Below, in pieces: positions 1 to 6,180 of a stretch of DNA of 7,121 nucleotides. The DNA comes from Lachnoclostridium sp. UBA933. Its GTDB lineage: Bacteria > Bacillota > Clostridia > Lachnospirales > Lachnospiraceae. Location: positions 6,860 to 13,980 of the forward strand of contig DBDL01000026.1 in NCBI GenBank assembly GCA_002293545.1. Reading direction: 5' to 3'. Each line of letters opens with the position of its first letter. Within the stretch, counting starts at the first letter, position 1. The notes below the pieces were generated by a model. The model searched no databases, was not told the origin of the DNA, and worked only from the letters and a program-made list of their open reading frames with translations. The translations under genes and the position numbers were made by a program.

Positions 1-1
1 G

Positions 2-781
2 AAAGCCTTTGATTTTTCACCGGATTTAATTGTAAGAAATTCAAAATCAAGAAAAAAAGTCCAGCAAATGGAAGTCCGAATTGTGAATCAAAAAGAATGC
101 AAGCGTTTTTGCAAAGCGATGAAGTATATGGATGAGAATGGAAATTGGATTTCTGAAGATGTAAAGCCGTTGATACATACAAAACTGATTGTACAAAACT
201 GCTGTAAAAGAGCCTTTATCCGTGGTTTGTTTTTAGCAGCAGGTTCTGTTACCGATCCGGAATACGGATATCATTTTGAAATTGTTTTGGGGAATAAAAG
301 AGAAACGGAGGAAGTGACTGCTGTTTTGTCAGCTTTTGGCGTTTATGCCAAAACAGCGAAACGAAAAAAAAATACGATTATTTATGTGAAAGAAGGTTCG
401 CAAATTGTTGATTTACTCAATATTATGGAAGCTCATGTCGCATTAATGAAATTTGAAAATGTGCGTATCCTAAAAGATATGAGAAATACAATAAATCGAC
501 AAGTTAATTGCGAAGCGGCAAACATTAATAAGACAGTTTCTGCTGCCGCAAGACAATTGGAGGACATTTACTATATCAGAGATGAATTGGGTTTTGGTGT
601 ACTTTCGGAGAATTTGGCGAAAATAGCGGAATTACGTTTAGAACATGATGATGCTTCTTTAAAAGAACTGGGAGAAATGCTTGATCCGCCAATCGGTAAA
701 TCGGGAGTAAACCATCGTTTACGTAAAATAAGTGAAACGGCTGATGTGCTCAGACGTCAGCATGAGGAGGAAAACCAATGA
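2..781 (+). CDS. whiA: WhiA, sporulation/cell-division regulator (5' truncated)
   Basis: The reading frame is open from base 2 and runs into the window edge. The 259 codons seen are the C-terminal part of a protein that is usually a little over 300 residues, so about 50-60 codons are missing. The first ATG, at 68, is internal and not the true start. WhiA joins a LAGLIDADG homing-endonuclease-like fold, which has lost nuclease activity, to a C-terminal helix-turn-helix. It binds DNA; in Streptomyces it controls sporulation genes, and in Bacillus it affects cell division and chromosome segregation. Visible support: a LAGLIDADG-like helix (RGLFLAAGSV, about bases 218-253), then the family signature near the end, reading SLKELGEMLDPP and GKSGVNHRLRKI (about bases 655-732), which is the DNA-recognition region. 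The stop overlaps the next start (ATGA at 778-781), implying one operon and coupled translation. In Bacillus rapZ and glmR lie just upstream; here that part is outside the window. Confidence 0.95.
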   Translation, partial: KAFDFSPDLIVRNSKSRKKVQQMEVRIVNQKECKRFCKAMKYMDENGNWISEDVKPLIHTKLIVQNCCKRAFIRGLFLAAGSVTDPEYGYHFEIVLGNKRETEEVTAVLSAFGVYAKTAKRKKNTIIYVKEGSQIVDLLNIMEAHVALMKFENVRILKDMRNTINRQVNCEAANINKTVSAAARQLEDIYYIRDELGFGVLSENLAKIAELRLEHDDASLKELGEMLDPPIGKSGVNHRLRKISETADVLRRQHEEENQ

Positions 782-1035
782 TTACAAGAGAGATTAATAT
801 CAGTTTAAAAAGCAAAGACGCCGCAAGACCGATTGCCATGTTAGTGCAAGTCGCAAGCAAGTTTAAAAGTGAAGTGAATATCAAGCAGGATGGTCGTTCT
901 GTCAATGCCAAAAGCATTATGGGAATGATGACACTCGGACTTATTTCCGGTCAGGAAGTAAGCGTGTCTGCCAATGGGGAAGATGAGTCGGCTGCGATTG
1001 AGAGCATTGAGGATTTTTTACAGGGCCGGTCATAA
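778..1035 (+). CDS. crh: Crh-like HPr-family protein lacking the catalytic histidine
   Basis: This 85-residue protein has the length and layout of HPr, the phosphocarrier of the sugar phosphotransferase system. HPr normally has His15 in a G-(I/L)-H-A-R-P motif. Here the segment reads KDAARPIA, with Ala at 15 and Arg17 and Pro18 kept. The regulatory serine is present as Ser46 in AKSIMGMM, the site that HPr kinase phosphorylates in Firmicutes. In Bacillus subtilis Crh, the catabolite-repression HPr, Gln replaces His15, Ser46 is kept, and the gene also follows whiA. The inferred role is therefore as a Ser46-phosphorylated CcpA partner or metabolic sensor, not PEP-dependent sugar transport. The start is well supported: GAGGAGG at 764-770, inside whiA, lies 7 bases before the ATG, which overlaps the whiA stop. 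A sequencing error at codon 15 is unlikely because His would need more than one base change from GCC. The symbol crh is by analogy; some databases would call it simply HPr family. Confidence 0.88.
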   Translation: MITREINISLKSKDAARPIAMLVQVASKFKSEVNIKQDGRSVNAKSIMGMMTLGLISGQEVSVSANGEDESAAIESIEDFLQGRS

Positions 1036-1046
1036 AAAATAATTGT

Positions 1047-1060
1047 AAATCATATGATTT
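1047..1060. repeat. Perfect 14-base palindrome after crh
   Basis: AAATCATATGATTT reads the same on both strands and starts 11 bases after the crh stop. It has no T-run and no loop, so it is a poor terminator. It could be a protein-binding site or chance in AT-rich DNA. Confidence 0.35.
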
Positions 1061-1108
1061 CTCCCTACTGTGATTTTATTCTTTCAGGTTTAGCGGAGAA
1101 TCGTATTC

Positions 1109-1149
1109 ATACCTTGGCATAGATTGTATCCGTGTCAAGGTATTCTTTT
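1109..1149 (+). terminator. Probable intrinsic terminator of the whiA-crh operon
   Basis: ACCTTGGCA (1111-1119) pairs with TGTCAAGGT (1133-1141) through one G-U pair, and two more A-T pairs extend the base outwards to 1109/1143. The loop is 13 bases. The sequence after the stem is ATTCTTTTC, a short and interrupted T-run. It lies 75-115 bases after the crh stop and ahead of the dnaE promoter candidate, a sensible place for an operon end. The long loop and weak T-run suggest leaky termination, so some read-through into dnaE is possible. Confidence 0.6.
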
Positions 1150-1164
1150 CTGAATAAAAGAAAT

Positions 1165-1193
1165 TTGCAGCCGAAAACAAGTGAATGGATAAT
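1165..1193 (+). promoter_or_regulatory. Possible sigma-A promoter for dnaE
   Basis: TTGCAG (1165-1170) and GATAAT (1188-1193) are separated by exactly 17 bases. The -10 matches the consensus at five of six positions; the -35 matches only TTG. A start near 1200 would give a leader of about 65 bases. No other good pair is seen between the terminator-like hairpin and dnaE. Confidence 0.4.
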
Positions 1194-1264
1194 GGGGCAC
1201 AAGAGAATCAGCAAACGGGGAATCTTTTAGGTGCCATACGGTTTTCACCGGCGAAAGGAGAAAA

Positions 1265-4200
1265 ATGCCCATGGATTTTACGCATTTACATGTACATACC
1301 GAGTACAGTTTATTGGACGGTTCCGGAAAAATAAAAGAGTTGATAGCAAAAACAAAAGAACTCGGTATGGACAGCCTGGCAATTACCGATCACGGCGTTA
1401 TGTATGGTGTGATTGATTTCTACCGTGAAGCGAAAAAAGCCGGAATCAATCCCGTCATCGGCTGTGAAGTTTATGTTGCGCCGGGTTCCCGGTTTGACCG
1501 CGAGGTGACGGGGAAAGAAGAACGGTATCATCATTTGGTGCTGTTGGCGGAAAATAACGAAGGCTACGGAAACTTGATGAAAATTGTATCCAGAGGCTTT
1601 ACCGAAGGATTTTATTATCGCCCCCGTGTGGATTATGAGGTTTTGGAGCAGTTTCACAGCGGAATCATTGCGTTAAGCGCGTGTCTTGCCGGTGTGGTTG
1701 CGACGAAATTGCGTTACCGGCAGTATGAGCAGGCAGTGGAAGAAGCGTATAAGCTCCAAAAAATATTCGGCGAGGGAAATTTTTATCTGGAATTGCAGGA
1801 TCACGGAATTGAAGAACAAAAGGCGGTCAACCAAGGACTGATGCGTCTGCACAATGAAACGGGAATCCCGCTTGTTGCTACCAACGATATCCACTATACA
1901 TTTGATACGGACGAGCAGGCACATGACATCTTACTTTGTATTCAGACCGGCAAAAAGGTCAGTGACGAAAACCGGATGCGTTATGACGGCGGACAGTATT
2001 ATTTAAAATCACCGGGGGAAATGAAAACACTGTTTCCCTATGCGCCGGAAGCATTGGAAAACACACATAAAATTGCCGGACGCTGTCATGTTGAGATTGC
2101 ATTTAACGAATATAAGCTTCCTCACTTTGAAGTGCCCGATTCATTCAGTGCCTCCGGGTATCTGCGCTTTTTATGCAATCAGGGACTGGTTCGGTTATAT
2201 AAAGAAAAAGCGGAGGAATTAAAGGAACGCCTGGAATACGAACTTCATACAATTGAAGATATGGGGTTTGCTGAATATTTTCTGATTGTGTGGGATTTTA
2301 TCAAATATGCAAGGGATCATGGGATTGCGGTCGGACCGGGGCGCGGTTCGGCAGCGGGCAGTCTGGTGTCCTATACGTTAGGAATCACGAACATTGACCC
2401 GATGAAATACCAGCTTTTGTTTGAACGGTTTTTAAATCCCGAACGTGTCAGTATGCCGGATATTGATATTGATTTTTGCTTTGAAAGGCGTCAGGAGGTA
2501 ATTGATTATGTGGTTGAAAAGTACGGAAAAGACAAGGTGGTTCAAATCGTCACATTCGGTACGATGAAAGCGCGCATGGTTCTCCGGGATGTCGGGCGGG
2601 TTTTGGATCTGCCGTATTCTTATGTAGACGGGATTGCCAAAATGATTCCGAACGAGCTGAACATCACGCTGACAAAAGCGCTGGAAATGAACCGTGAGTT
2701 ACATACGCTTACGGAAACAGATGAAAATGCAGGAATGCTTATGGATATGTCAATGCGTCTGGAGGGGCTGCCTAGGCACACGTCCATCCATGCGGCGGGA
2801 GTCGTAATCAGCCCCAAAGTTGTTGATGAGTATGTGCCGCTTTCCTGCGGGGCAGATGACATCATTACCACGCAGTACACGATGGTAACACTGGAAGAAC
2901 TGGGATTGCTGAAAATGGATTTTCTGGGGCTGCGTACCCTGACCGTCATACAGGATACCGTGAACGGGGAATTTGATCTTGATCACATTGATTATAACGA
3001 TCCCAAGGTCTTTGAATTGATTGCTTCCGGTAACACCGAAGGGATATTCCAATTGGAAAGCGCCGGGATGAAAAGCTTTATCAAAGAATTAAAGCCGGAG
3101 AGCATGGAAGATATTATCGCCGGGATTTCCCTTTACCGCCCCGGTCCGATGGATTTTATCCCGCAATATATCAAAGGGAAAAGAAACCGTAACAGCATAC
3201 AATATGATTGTCCGGAGCTGGAACCGATCCTGAAGCCGACATACGGCTGTATTGTATATCAGGAACAGGTAATGCAGATTGTAAGGGATTTAGCCGGTTT
3301 CAGTTATGCCAGAAGTGATTTGCTGCGCCGTGCCATGTCTAAGAAAAAAGGGGATGTGATGAGGGAAGAACGCAAAAACTTCGTTTTCGGAAACCCGGAG
3401 GAAGGAGTAGACGGTTGTATTAAGCGCGGCATACCGGAGGAGATTGCGAATAAAATTTATGACGAAATGATTGATTTTGCCAAATACGCGTTCAATAAAT
3501 CACATGCGGCGGCGTATGCTGTTGTTTCCTATCAGACGGCTTATTGTAAATATTATTATCCGGTCAGGTTTATGGCGGCATTGATGACCTCCGTTATGGG
3601 GAGCACCTCCTCCGTGTTTGAATATATCTATTGCAGCCGGAGAATGGGCATTACCATACTGCCGCCGGATATCAACGAGGGGGAAGGGCGTTTCAGTGCC
3701 GCCGGTCAGTCGATCCGCTACGGGATGGCGGCAATCAAAGGAGTCGGAAAAGCAGTGATTGATGAAATCATCAGGGAGCGGCAAGCCGGAGGCGCATTCA
3801 CCTCACTGAAAGATTTCTGCTTTCGTTTACAGGACAAGTCGGTCAACAAAAGAACGATGGAAAACATGATAAAAGCCGGGGTGCTTGATAGTCTGCCCGG
3901 TACGAGAAAGCAAAAAATGAGCATATATCTTGAGGTGATTGACGGGGTACATCAGGAGAGCAAAGCCAAAATGTCGGGTCAGATATCACTATTTGATTTT
4001 GCGGACGAAGAACAAAGGGAAGAATGGGATACGAAGATGCCGGATGTCGGCGAATACGATAAGGATCAGATACTTGCCTTTGAAAAGGAAGTGCTTGGTG
4101 TTTATATCAGCGGACATCCTTTAGAGGAACACGAAGAATTATTAAGAAAAAATACCACGAGAACCTCCAAAGAGTTTTTACCGCAGGAGGAAAGCTCCGT

Positions 4201-4720
4201 ACCGCTTGTGAGAGATGAAGAAATTGCGGTAATCGGCGGTTTAGTCGTAGGAAAAACCATTAAGACAACAAGAAACAATACCATGATGGCATTTGTCACA
4301 ATCGAGGATATGTTTGGAACGGTCGAAGTAATTGTCTTTCCGAAGGATTTTGAACGTTACAGGAATTTATTGGAAGAAGATTGCAAGCTGCTGATCAAGG
4401 GGCGCGTAAACGTAGAAGAAGACAAGCCGGCAAAATTGATTTGTGCCAAAATCATTCCGTTTGAGGAGATACCGCGTGAACTCTGGATTCAGTTCGACAA
4501 TAAAGAGGCGTTTCAGGCAGAGGAAAAGGAGCTTTACCGGATGACAGAGGATTTTGACGGGAAAGATGCCGTCATCATTTATCTGAAAGCGGAAAAGGCA
4601 AAGAAGCAGCTGCCGTACAGCAGGAACATAAGGATTTGCCCGGAGCTTTTGGAAAATCTTGCAGTACGTTTCGGGGAGAACAACGTTAAAATGATACAAA
4701 AAAGTGTTGAAATAAAGTGA
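1265..4720 (+). CDS. dnaE: DNA polymerase III subunit alpha (DnaE)
   Basis: A full-length C-family replicative polymerase of 1151 residues, slightly longer than Bacillus DnaE. In Gram-positives DnaE works beside PolC, extending RNA primers on the lagging strand. Order of parts: PHP domain (about 5-215) with HLHVHTEYS (7-15), Asp42-His43, Glu68, His89-His90, Cys140 and the Asp208-Ile-His210 pair; palm/fingers with GPGRGSAAG (357-365), catalytic Asp399 and Asp401 in PDIDIDF, and the third catalytic Asp552 in KMDFLGL; clamp-binding motif QISLF (906-910); OB fold (about 985-1065); then the C-terminal domain. All three polymerase aspartates are present, so it should be active. ATG codons at 1265 and 1271 both serve the site AAAGGAG (1254-1260), with gaps of 4 and 10 bases; I keep 1265, but MDFTHLHVH from 1271 is equally reasonable. 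It ends in tandem stops, TGA then TAA. The last codons carry the pfkA promoter. Confidence 0.97.
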   Translation: MPMDFTHLHVHTEYSLLDGSGKIKELIAKTKELGMDSLAITDHGVMYGVIDFYREAKKAGINPVIGCEVYVAPGSRFDREVTGKEERYHHLVLLAENNEGYGNLMKIVSRGFTEGFYYRPRVDYEVLEQFHSGIIALSACLAGVVATKLRYRQYEQAVEEAYKLQKIFGEGNFYLELQDHGIEEQKAVNQGLMRLHNETGIPLVATNDIHYTFDTDEQAHDILLCIQTGKKVSDENRMRYDGGQYYLKSPGEMKTLFPYAPEALENTHKIAGRCHVEIAFNEYKLPHFEVPDSFSASGYLRFLCNQGLVRLYKEKAEELKERLEYELHTIEDMGFAEYFLIVWDFIKYARDHGIAVGPGRGSAAGSLVSYTLGITNIDPMKYQLLFERFLNPERVSMPDIDIDFCFERRQEVIDYVVEKYGKDKVVQIVTFGTMKARMVLRDVGRVLDLPYSYVDGIAKMIPNELNITLTKALEMNRELHTLTETDENAGMLMDMSMRLEGLPRHTSIHAAGVVISPKVVDEYVPLSCGADDIITTQYTMVTLEELGLLKMDFLGLRTLTVIQDTVNGEFDLDHIDYNDPKVFELIASGNTEGIFQLESAGMKSFIKELKPESMEDIIAGISLYRPGPMDFIPQYIKGKRNRNSIQYDCPELEPILKPTYGCIVYQEQVMQIVRDLAGFSYARSDLLRRAMSKKKGDVMREERKNFVFGNPEEGVDGCIKRGIPEEIANKIYDEMIDFAKYAFNKSHAAAYAVVSYQTAYCKYYYPVRFMAALMTSVMGSTSSVFEYIYCSRRMGITILPPDINEGEGRFSAAGQSIRYGMAAIKGVGKAVIDEIIRERQAGGAFTSLKDFCFRLQDKSVNKRTMENMIKAGVLDSLPGTRKQKMSIYLEVIDGVHQESKAKMSGQISLFDFADEEQREEWDTKMPDVGEYDKDQILAFEKEVLGVYISGHPLEEHEELLRKNTTRTSKEFLPQEESSVPLVRDEEIAVIGGLVVGKTIKTTRNNTMMAFVTIEDMFGTVEVIVFPKDFERYRNLLEEDCKLLIKGRVNVEEDKPAKLICAKIIPFEEIPRELWIQFDNKEAFQAEEKELYRMTEDFDGKDAVIIYLKAEKAKKQLPYSRNIRICPELLENLAVRFGENNVKMIQKSVEIK

Positions 4721-4735
4721 TAAGTCTTGTAAAAT
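4707..4735 (+). promoter_or_regulatory. Strong sigma-A-type promoter for pfkA
   Basis: TTGAAA (4707-4712) and TAAAAT (4730-4735), each five of six against consensus, are 17 bases apart. The -35 lies in the final codons of dnaE and the -10 just after its stop, so transcription would start near 4742. This is the best -35/-10 pair seen in the window and suggests that pfkA can be expressed apart from dnaE. Confidence 0.65.
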
Positions 4736-4741
4736 AAAATC

Positions 4742-4902
4742 GTTACGTAAATGAATGATAGGAGTTCCCGCGGAAAGTCCGCAAAGCAGAGCGGTGCTTG
4801 GCAGGTATATGGTATCAGTGAGGAATCCGGTAAATAATGAATCAAAAAGCCGGTGATACAATACGCCGGGAAGATCGTATCGGTTACGGAATTGGAGGAA
4901 TT
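4742..4902 (+). promoter_or_regulatory. Folded 5' leader of pfkA, possible regulatory RNA element
   Basis: About 160 bases separate the predicted transcript start from the pfkA start. Two adjacent hairpins are visible: GCGGA/TCCGC (4770-4774 with 4778-4782, loop AAG) and AAGCA/TGCTT (4784-4788 with 4795-4799). CCGC at 4779-4782 could instead pair with GCGG at 4791-4794, which would break both. Further down, GATAC (4855-4859) can pair either with GTATC at 4812-4816 or with GTATC at 4877-4881, close to the ribosome site at 4894-4898. Competing pairings are typical of regulatory leaders, but such short stems also arise by chance, and there is no T-run for an attenuator. An in-frame ATG at 4837 could act as a leader start or an alternative pfkA start. 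I recognise no known riboswitch. Confidence 0.35.
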
Positions 4903-5880
4903 ATGGCAAAGAAAATAAAAAAAGTAGCAGTGCTGACGAGCGGCGGTGACGCCCCCGGAATGAATGCGGCAATCCGGGCAGTAGTTCGTGCCGCACTTTC
5001 AAGCGGACTGGAAGTAGACGGGATACGCAGAGGGTATATGGGTTTGATTGAAGAAGATATTATTGAAATGAATGCGATGAGTGTAACCGATATTGTACAG
5101 CGCGGGGGAACGATTCTATATACTTCCCGCTGCCCGGAGATAAAGGAGAAAAAGGGCTTAAAAAGAGCGGTCAGTGTATGTAAGCAGCATAATATTGATG
5201 GTCTGATTACCATCGGCGGCGACGGAACTTTCCGCGGGGCACAGGATCTTTCCGAGCTTGGGCTGAATACGATCGGAATACCCGGAACCATAGATTTGGA
5301 TATAGCCTGTACCGAGTACACGATTGGGTTTGATACGGCATGTAATACGGCGATGGAAGCAACAGACAAGGTAAGGGATACCTCTGCTTCCCATGAACGC
5401 TGCAGTATTATCGAGGTAATGGGACGGACAGCGGGGCATATCGCACTCTGGTGCGGTATTTCAAACGGAAGCGAATATGTTATGGTTCCCGAACGTCCGG
5501 AAGCGAATGATGAAAAGAAAATCATCGAAAAAATATTGAGCAAGAGAAGAGTCGGGAAAAAGCATCACATCATTCTGAAAACCGAAGGGATGGGCGATTC
5601 TTATAAAATGGCAAAGAGAATCGAGGAAGCGACCGGAATCGAAACACGCGCAACCATAATCGGGCATATTCAGCGCGGCGGGAATCCAACCTGTAAGGAT
5701 CGTGTCTATGCTTCGGCGATGGGAGCGAGAGCCGTAGATTTGCTATTGGAAGGCAAAACGAACCGTGTTGTGGCATACCGTCACGGGAAATACACGGATT
5801 ATGATATCGGTGAGGCACTAGCTATGACAAAGGATGTGGATCCGATTTTATATAGTCTGACGAAGCGGTTGTCGAGGTAG
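4903..5880 (+). CDS. pfkA: ATP-dependent 6-phosphofructokinase
   Basis: Converts fructose 6-phosphate and ATP to fructose 1,6-bisphosphate in the cytoplasm, the committed step of glycolysis; usually a homotetramer. The 325 residues match the bacterial PfkA length. Seen: GGDAPGMNAAIR (14-25), GGDG (105-108) and PGTID (127-131), where the two Gly residues at the diagnostic positions indicate ATP and not pyrophosphate as donor; catalytic Asp131; MGR; and RATIIGHIQRGG for substrate binding. Numbering runs four ahead of E. coli PfkA in this N-terminal part. Two differences stand out: TIDLD replaces the usual TIDND, and Ala58 stands where E. coli has effector-site Arg54. Start: GGAGG at 4894-4898 lies 4 bases before ATG 4903, and the protein then begins like its family. 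An upstream in-frame ATG at 4837 would add 22 atypical residues behind a poor ribosome site. No pyruvate kinase gene follows within the window, unlike many Firmicutes. Confidence 0.96.
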   Translation: MAKKIKKVAVLTSGGDAPGMNAAIRAVVRAALSSGLEVDGIRRGYMGLIEEDIIEMNAMSVTDIVQRGGTILYTSRCPEIKEKKGLKRAVSVCKQHNIDGLITIGGDGTFRGAQDLSELGLNTIGIPGTIDLDIACTEYTIGFDTACNTAMEATDKVRDTSASHERCSIIEVMGRTAGHIALWCGISNGSEYVMVPERPEANDEKKIIEKILSKRRVGKKHHIILKTEGMGDSYKMAKRIEEATGIETRATIIGHIQRGGNPTCKDRVYASAMGARAVDLLLEGKTNRVVAYRHGKYTDYDIGEALAMTKDVDPILYSLTKRLSR

Positions 5881-5984
5881 GGCAGGTGCAAAACGCTTCA
5901 TTTGGGAGAATTGAAGGAAAACAAAATGGATTAAAAATGGTAAATAATGAAAATCACAAAATGCATATTTTGATTGATTATTGT
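5881..5984 (+). other. Gene-free stretch after pfkA
   Basis: Directly after the pfkA stop I see no coding region and no convincing terminator for pfkA. The segment is A-rich and repeats two short strings found in the pfkA leader (see findings). Read-through into the candidate small RNA is possible. Confidence 0.6.
5952..5975. repeat. Imperfect inverted repeat overlapping the spacer of the next promoter
   Basis: CAAAAT (5957-5962) and ATTTTG (5967-5972) are perfect inverted arms around GCAT. With a 2-base bulge the symmetry extends to AATCA on the left and TGATT on the right. It lies 10-30 bases upstream of the TATAAT at 5985, where an operator or activator site would be expected. AT-rich composition makes chance plausible. 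Confidence 0.3.
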
Positions 5985-5990
5985 TATAAT
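5982..5990 (+). promoter_or_regulatory. Extended -10 promoter
   Basis: TGTTATAAT is a perfect extended -10 element (TG, one base, TATAAT). The -35 region at the right distance (TGCATA, 5962-5967) is poor, as is common for extended -10 promoters. The predicted start is about 5996-5998, immediately before the structured segment described next. No ORF with a ribosome site follows on this strand. Confidence 0.5.
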
Positions 5991-5996
5991 AATAAA

Positions 5997-6105
5997 AAAG
6001 CGGCCGATTGAAAACCGCGGCACTGCCGTTTACGGAGCAAACCTTGTTCCGCAGGCAGATGAACGAAAGTTCATAGGGATTTCCAATGAACTAAGGCTTT
6101 CCGAT
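5997..6105 (+). ncRNA. Candidate structured small RNA, family unknown
   Basis: Downstream of an extended -10 promoter lie nested and adjacent helices: CGGAGCAA/TTGTTCCG (6033-6040 with 6044-6051, one G-U, 3-base loop), enclosed by CTGCC/GGCAG (6023-6027 with 6054-6058); directly next, ATGAAC/GTTCAT (6059-6064 with 6069-6074) capped by a GAAA tetraloop; and a possible closing helix AAAGC/GCTTT (5997-6001 with 6096-6100) near the predicted 5' end. GCGG/CCGC (6000-6003 with 6015-6018) is an alternative to the closing helix. The local GC content is higher than in the flanking gene-free DNA. Coding is unlikely: the ATGs here open frames of only two to five codons, or run into the antisense of the next gene. 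The 3' end is unclear; the hairpin at 6119-6154 lacks a T-run on this strand. I compared it by eye with 6S, SRP, tmRNA, RNase P and common riboswitches and could not assign it. Confidence 0.4.
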
Positions 6106-6110
6106 CATTT

Positions 6111-6154
6111 AAAAAGAAAATCCGTGCTTTTGCTGAAAATGAAAAGCACGGATT
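6111..6154 (-). terminator. Strong intrinsic terminator of the minus-strand gene
   Basis: AATCCGTGCTTTT (6119-6131) and AAAAGCACGGATT (6142-6154) form a perfect 13-pair stem with a 10-base loop. Read on the minus strand, the stem is followed by TTCTTTTT (complement of 6111-6118), a clear T-run. It lies 27 bases beyond the stop of the 6181-6390 gene. On the plus strand the following bases are mixed, so it works mainly for the minus strand, although the stem could also shield the 3' end of a plus-strand RNA. Confidence 0.85.
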
Positions 6155-6180
6155 CGGTATTTACATATTGTGTTTTATTC

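Noticed and set aside
1239..1250. Small hairpin CGGT-TTTC-ACCG just before the dnaE ribosome site
   Set aside because: Four base pairs are too few to claim translational control without conservation data.
1231..1416. GTG-initiated 61-codon frame across the dnaE start
   Set aside because: It overlaps dnaE in another frame, lacks a ribosome site, and its Arg/Lys-rich product looks like no protein family.
4765..4830. Resemblance to the start of RNase P RNA (GGAAAGTCCG, then GCAGAGC and GGTGCT)
   Set aside because: Only about 160 bases separate the predicted start from pfkA, less than half of an RNase P RNA, and the later conserved segments are absent. The match is short enough to be chance.
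4837..4902. Extending PfkA upstream to the ATG at 4837
   Set aside because: The added 22 residues are not typical of PfkA and the upstream ribosome site is weak, whereas GGAGG precedes ATG 4903 and the family sequence begins right there.
4884..5543. Minus-strand 219-codon open frame inside pfkA
   Set aside because: It is fully antisense to a certain gene, lacks a credible ribosome site, and has a Ser/Ile/Pro-rich composition typical of a shadow frame.
6020..6070. Resemblance to bacterial SRP RNA (GTTTAC and later AGGCAGATGA)
   Set aside because: The essential GGAA-capped core helix with its AGCAG segment is missing and the helices seen here have a different order.
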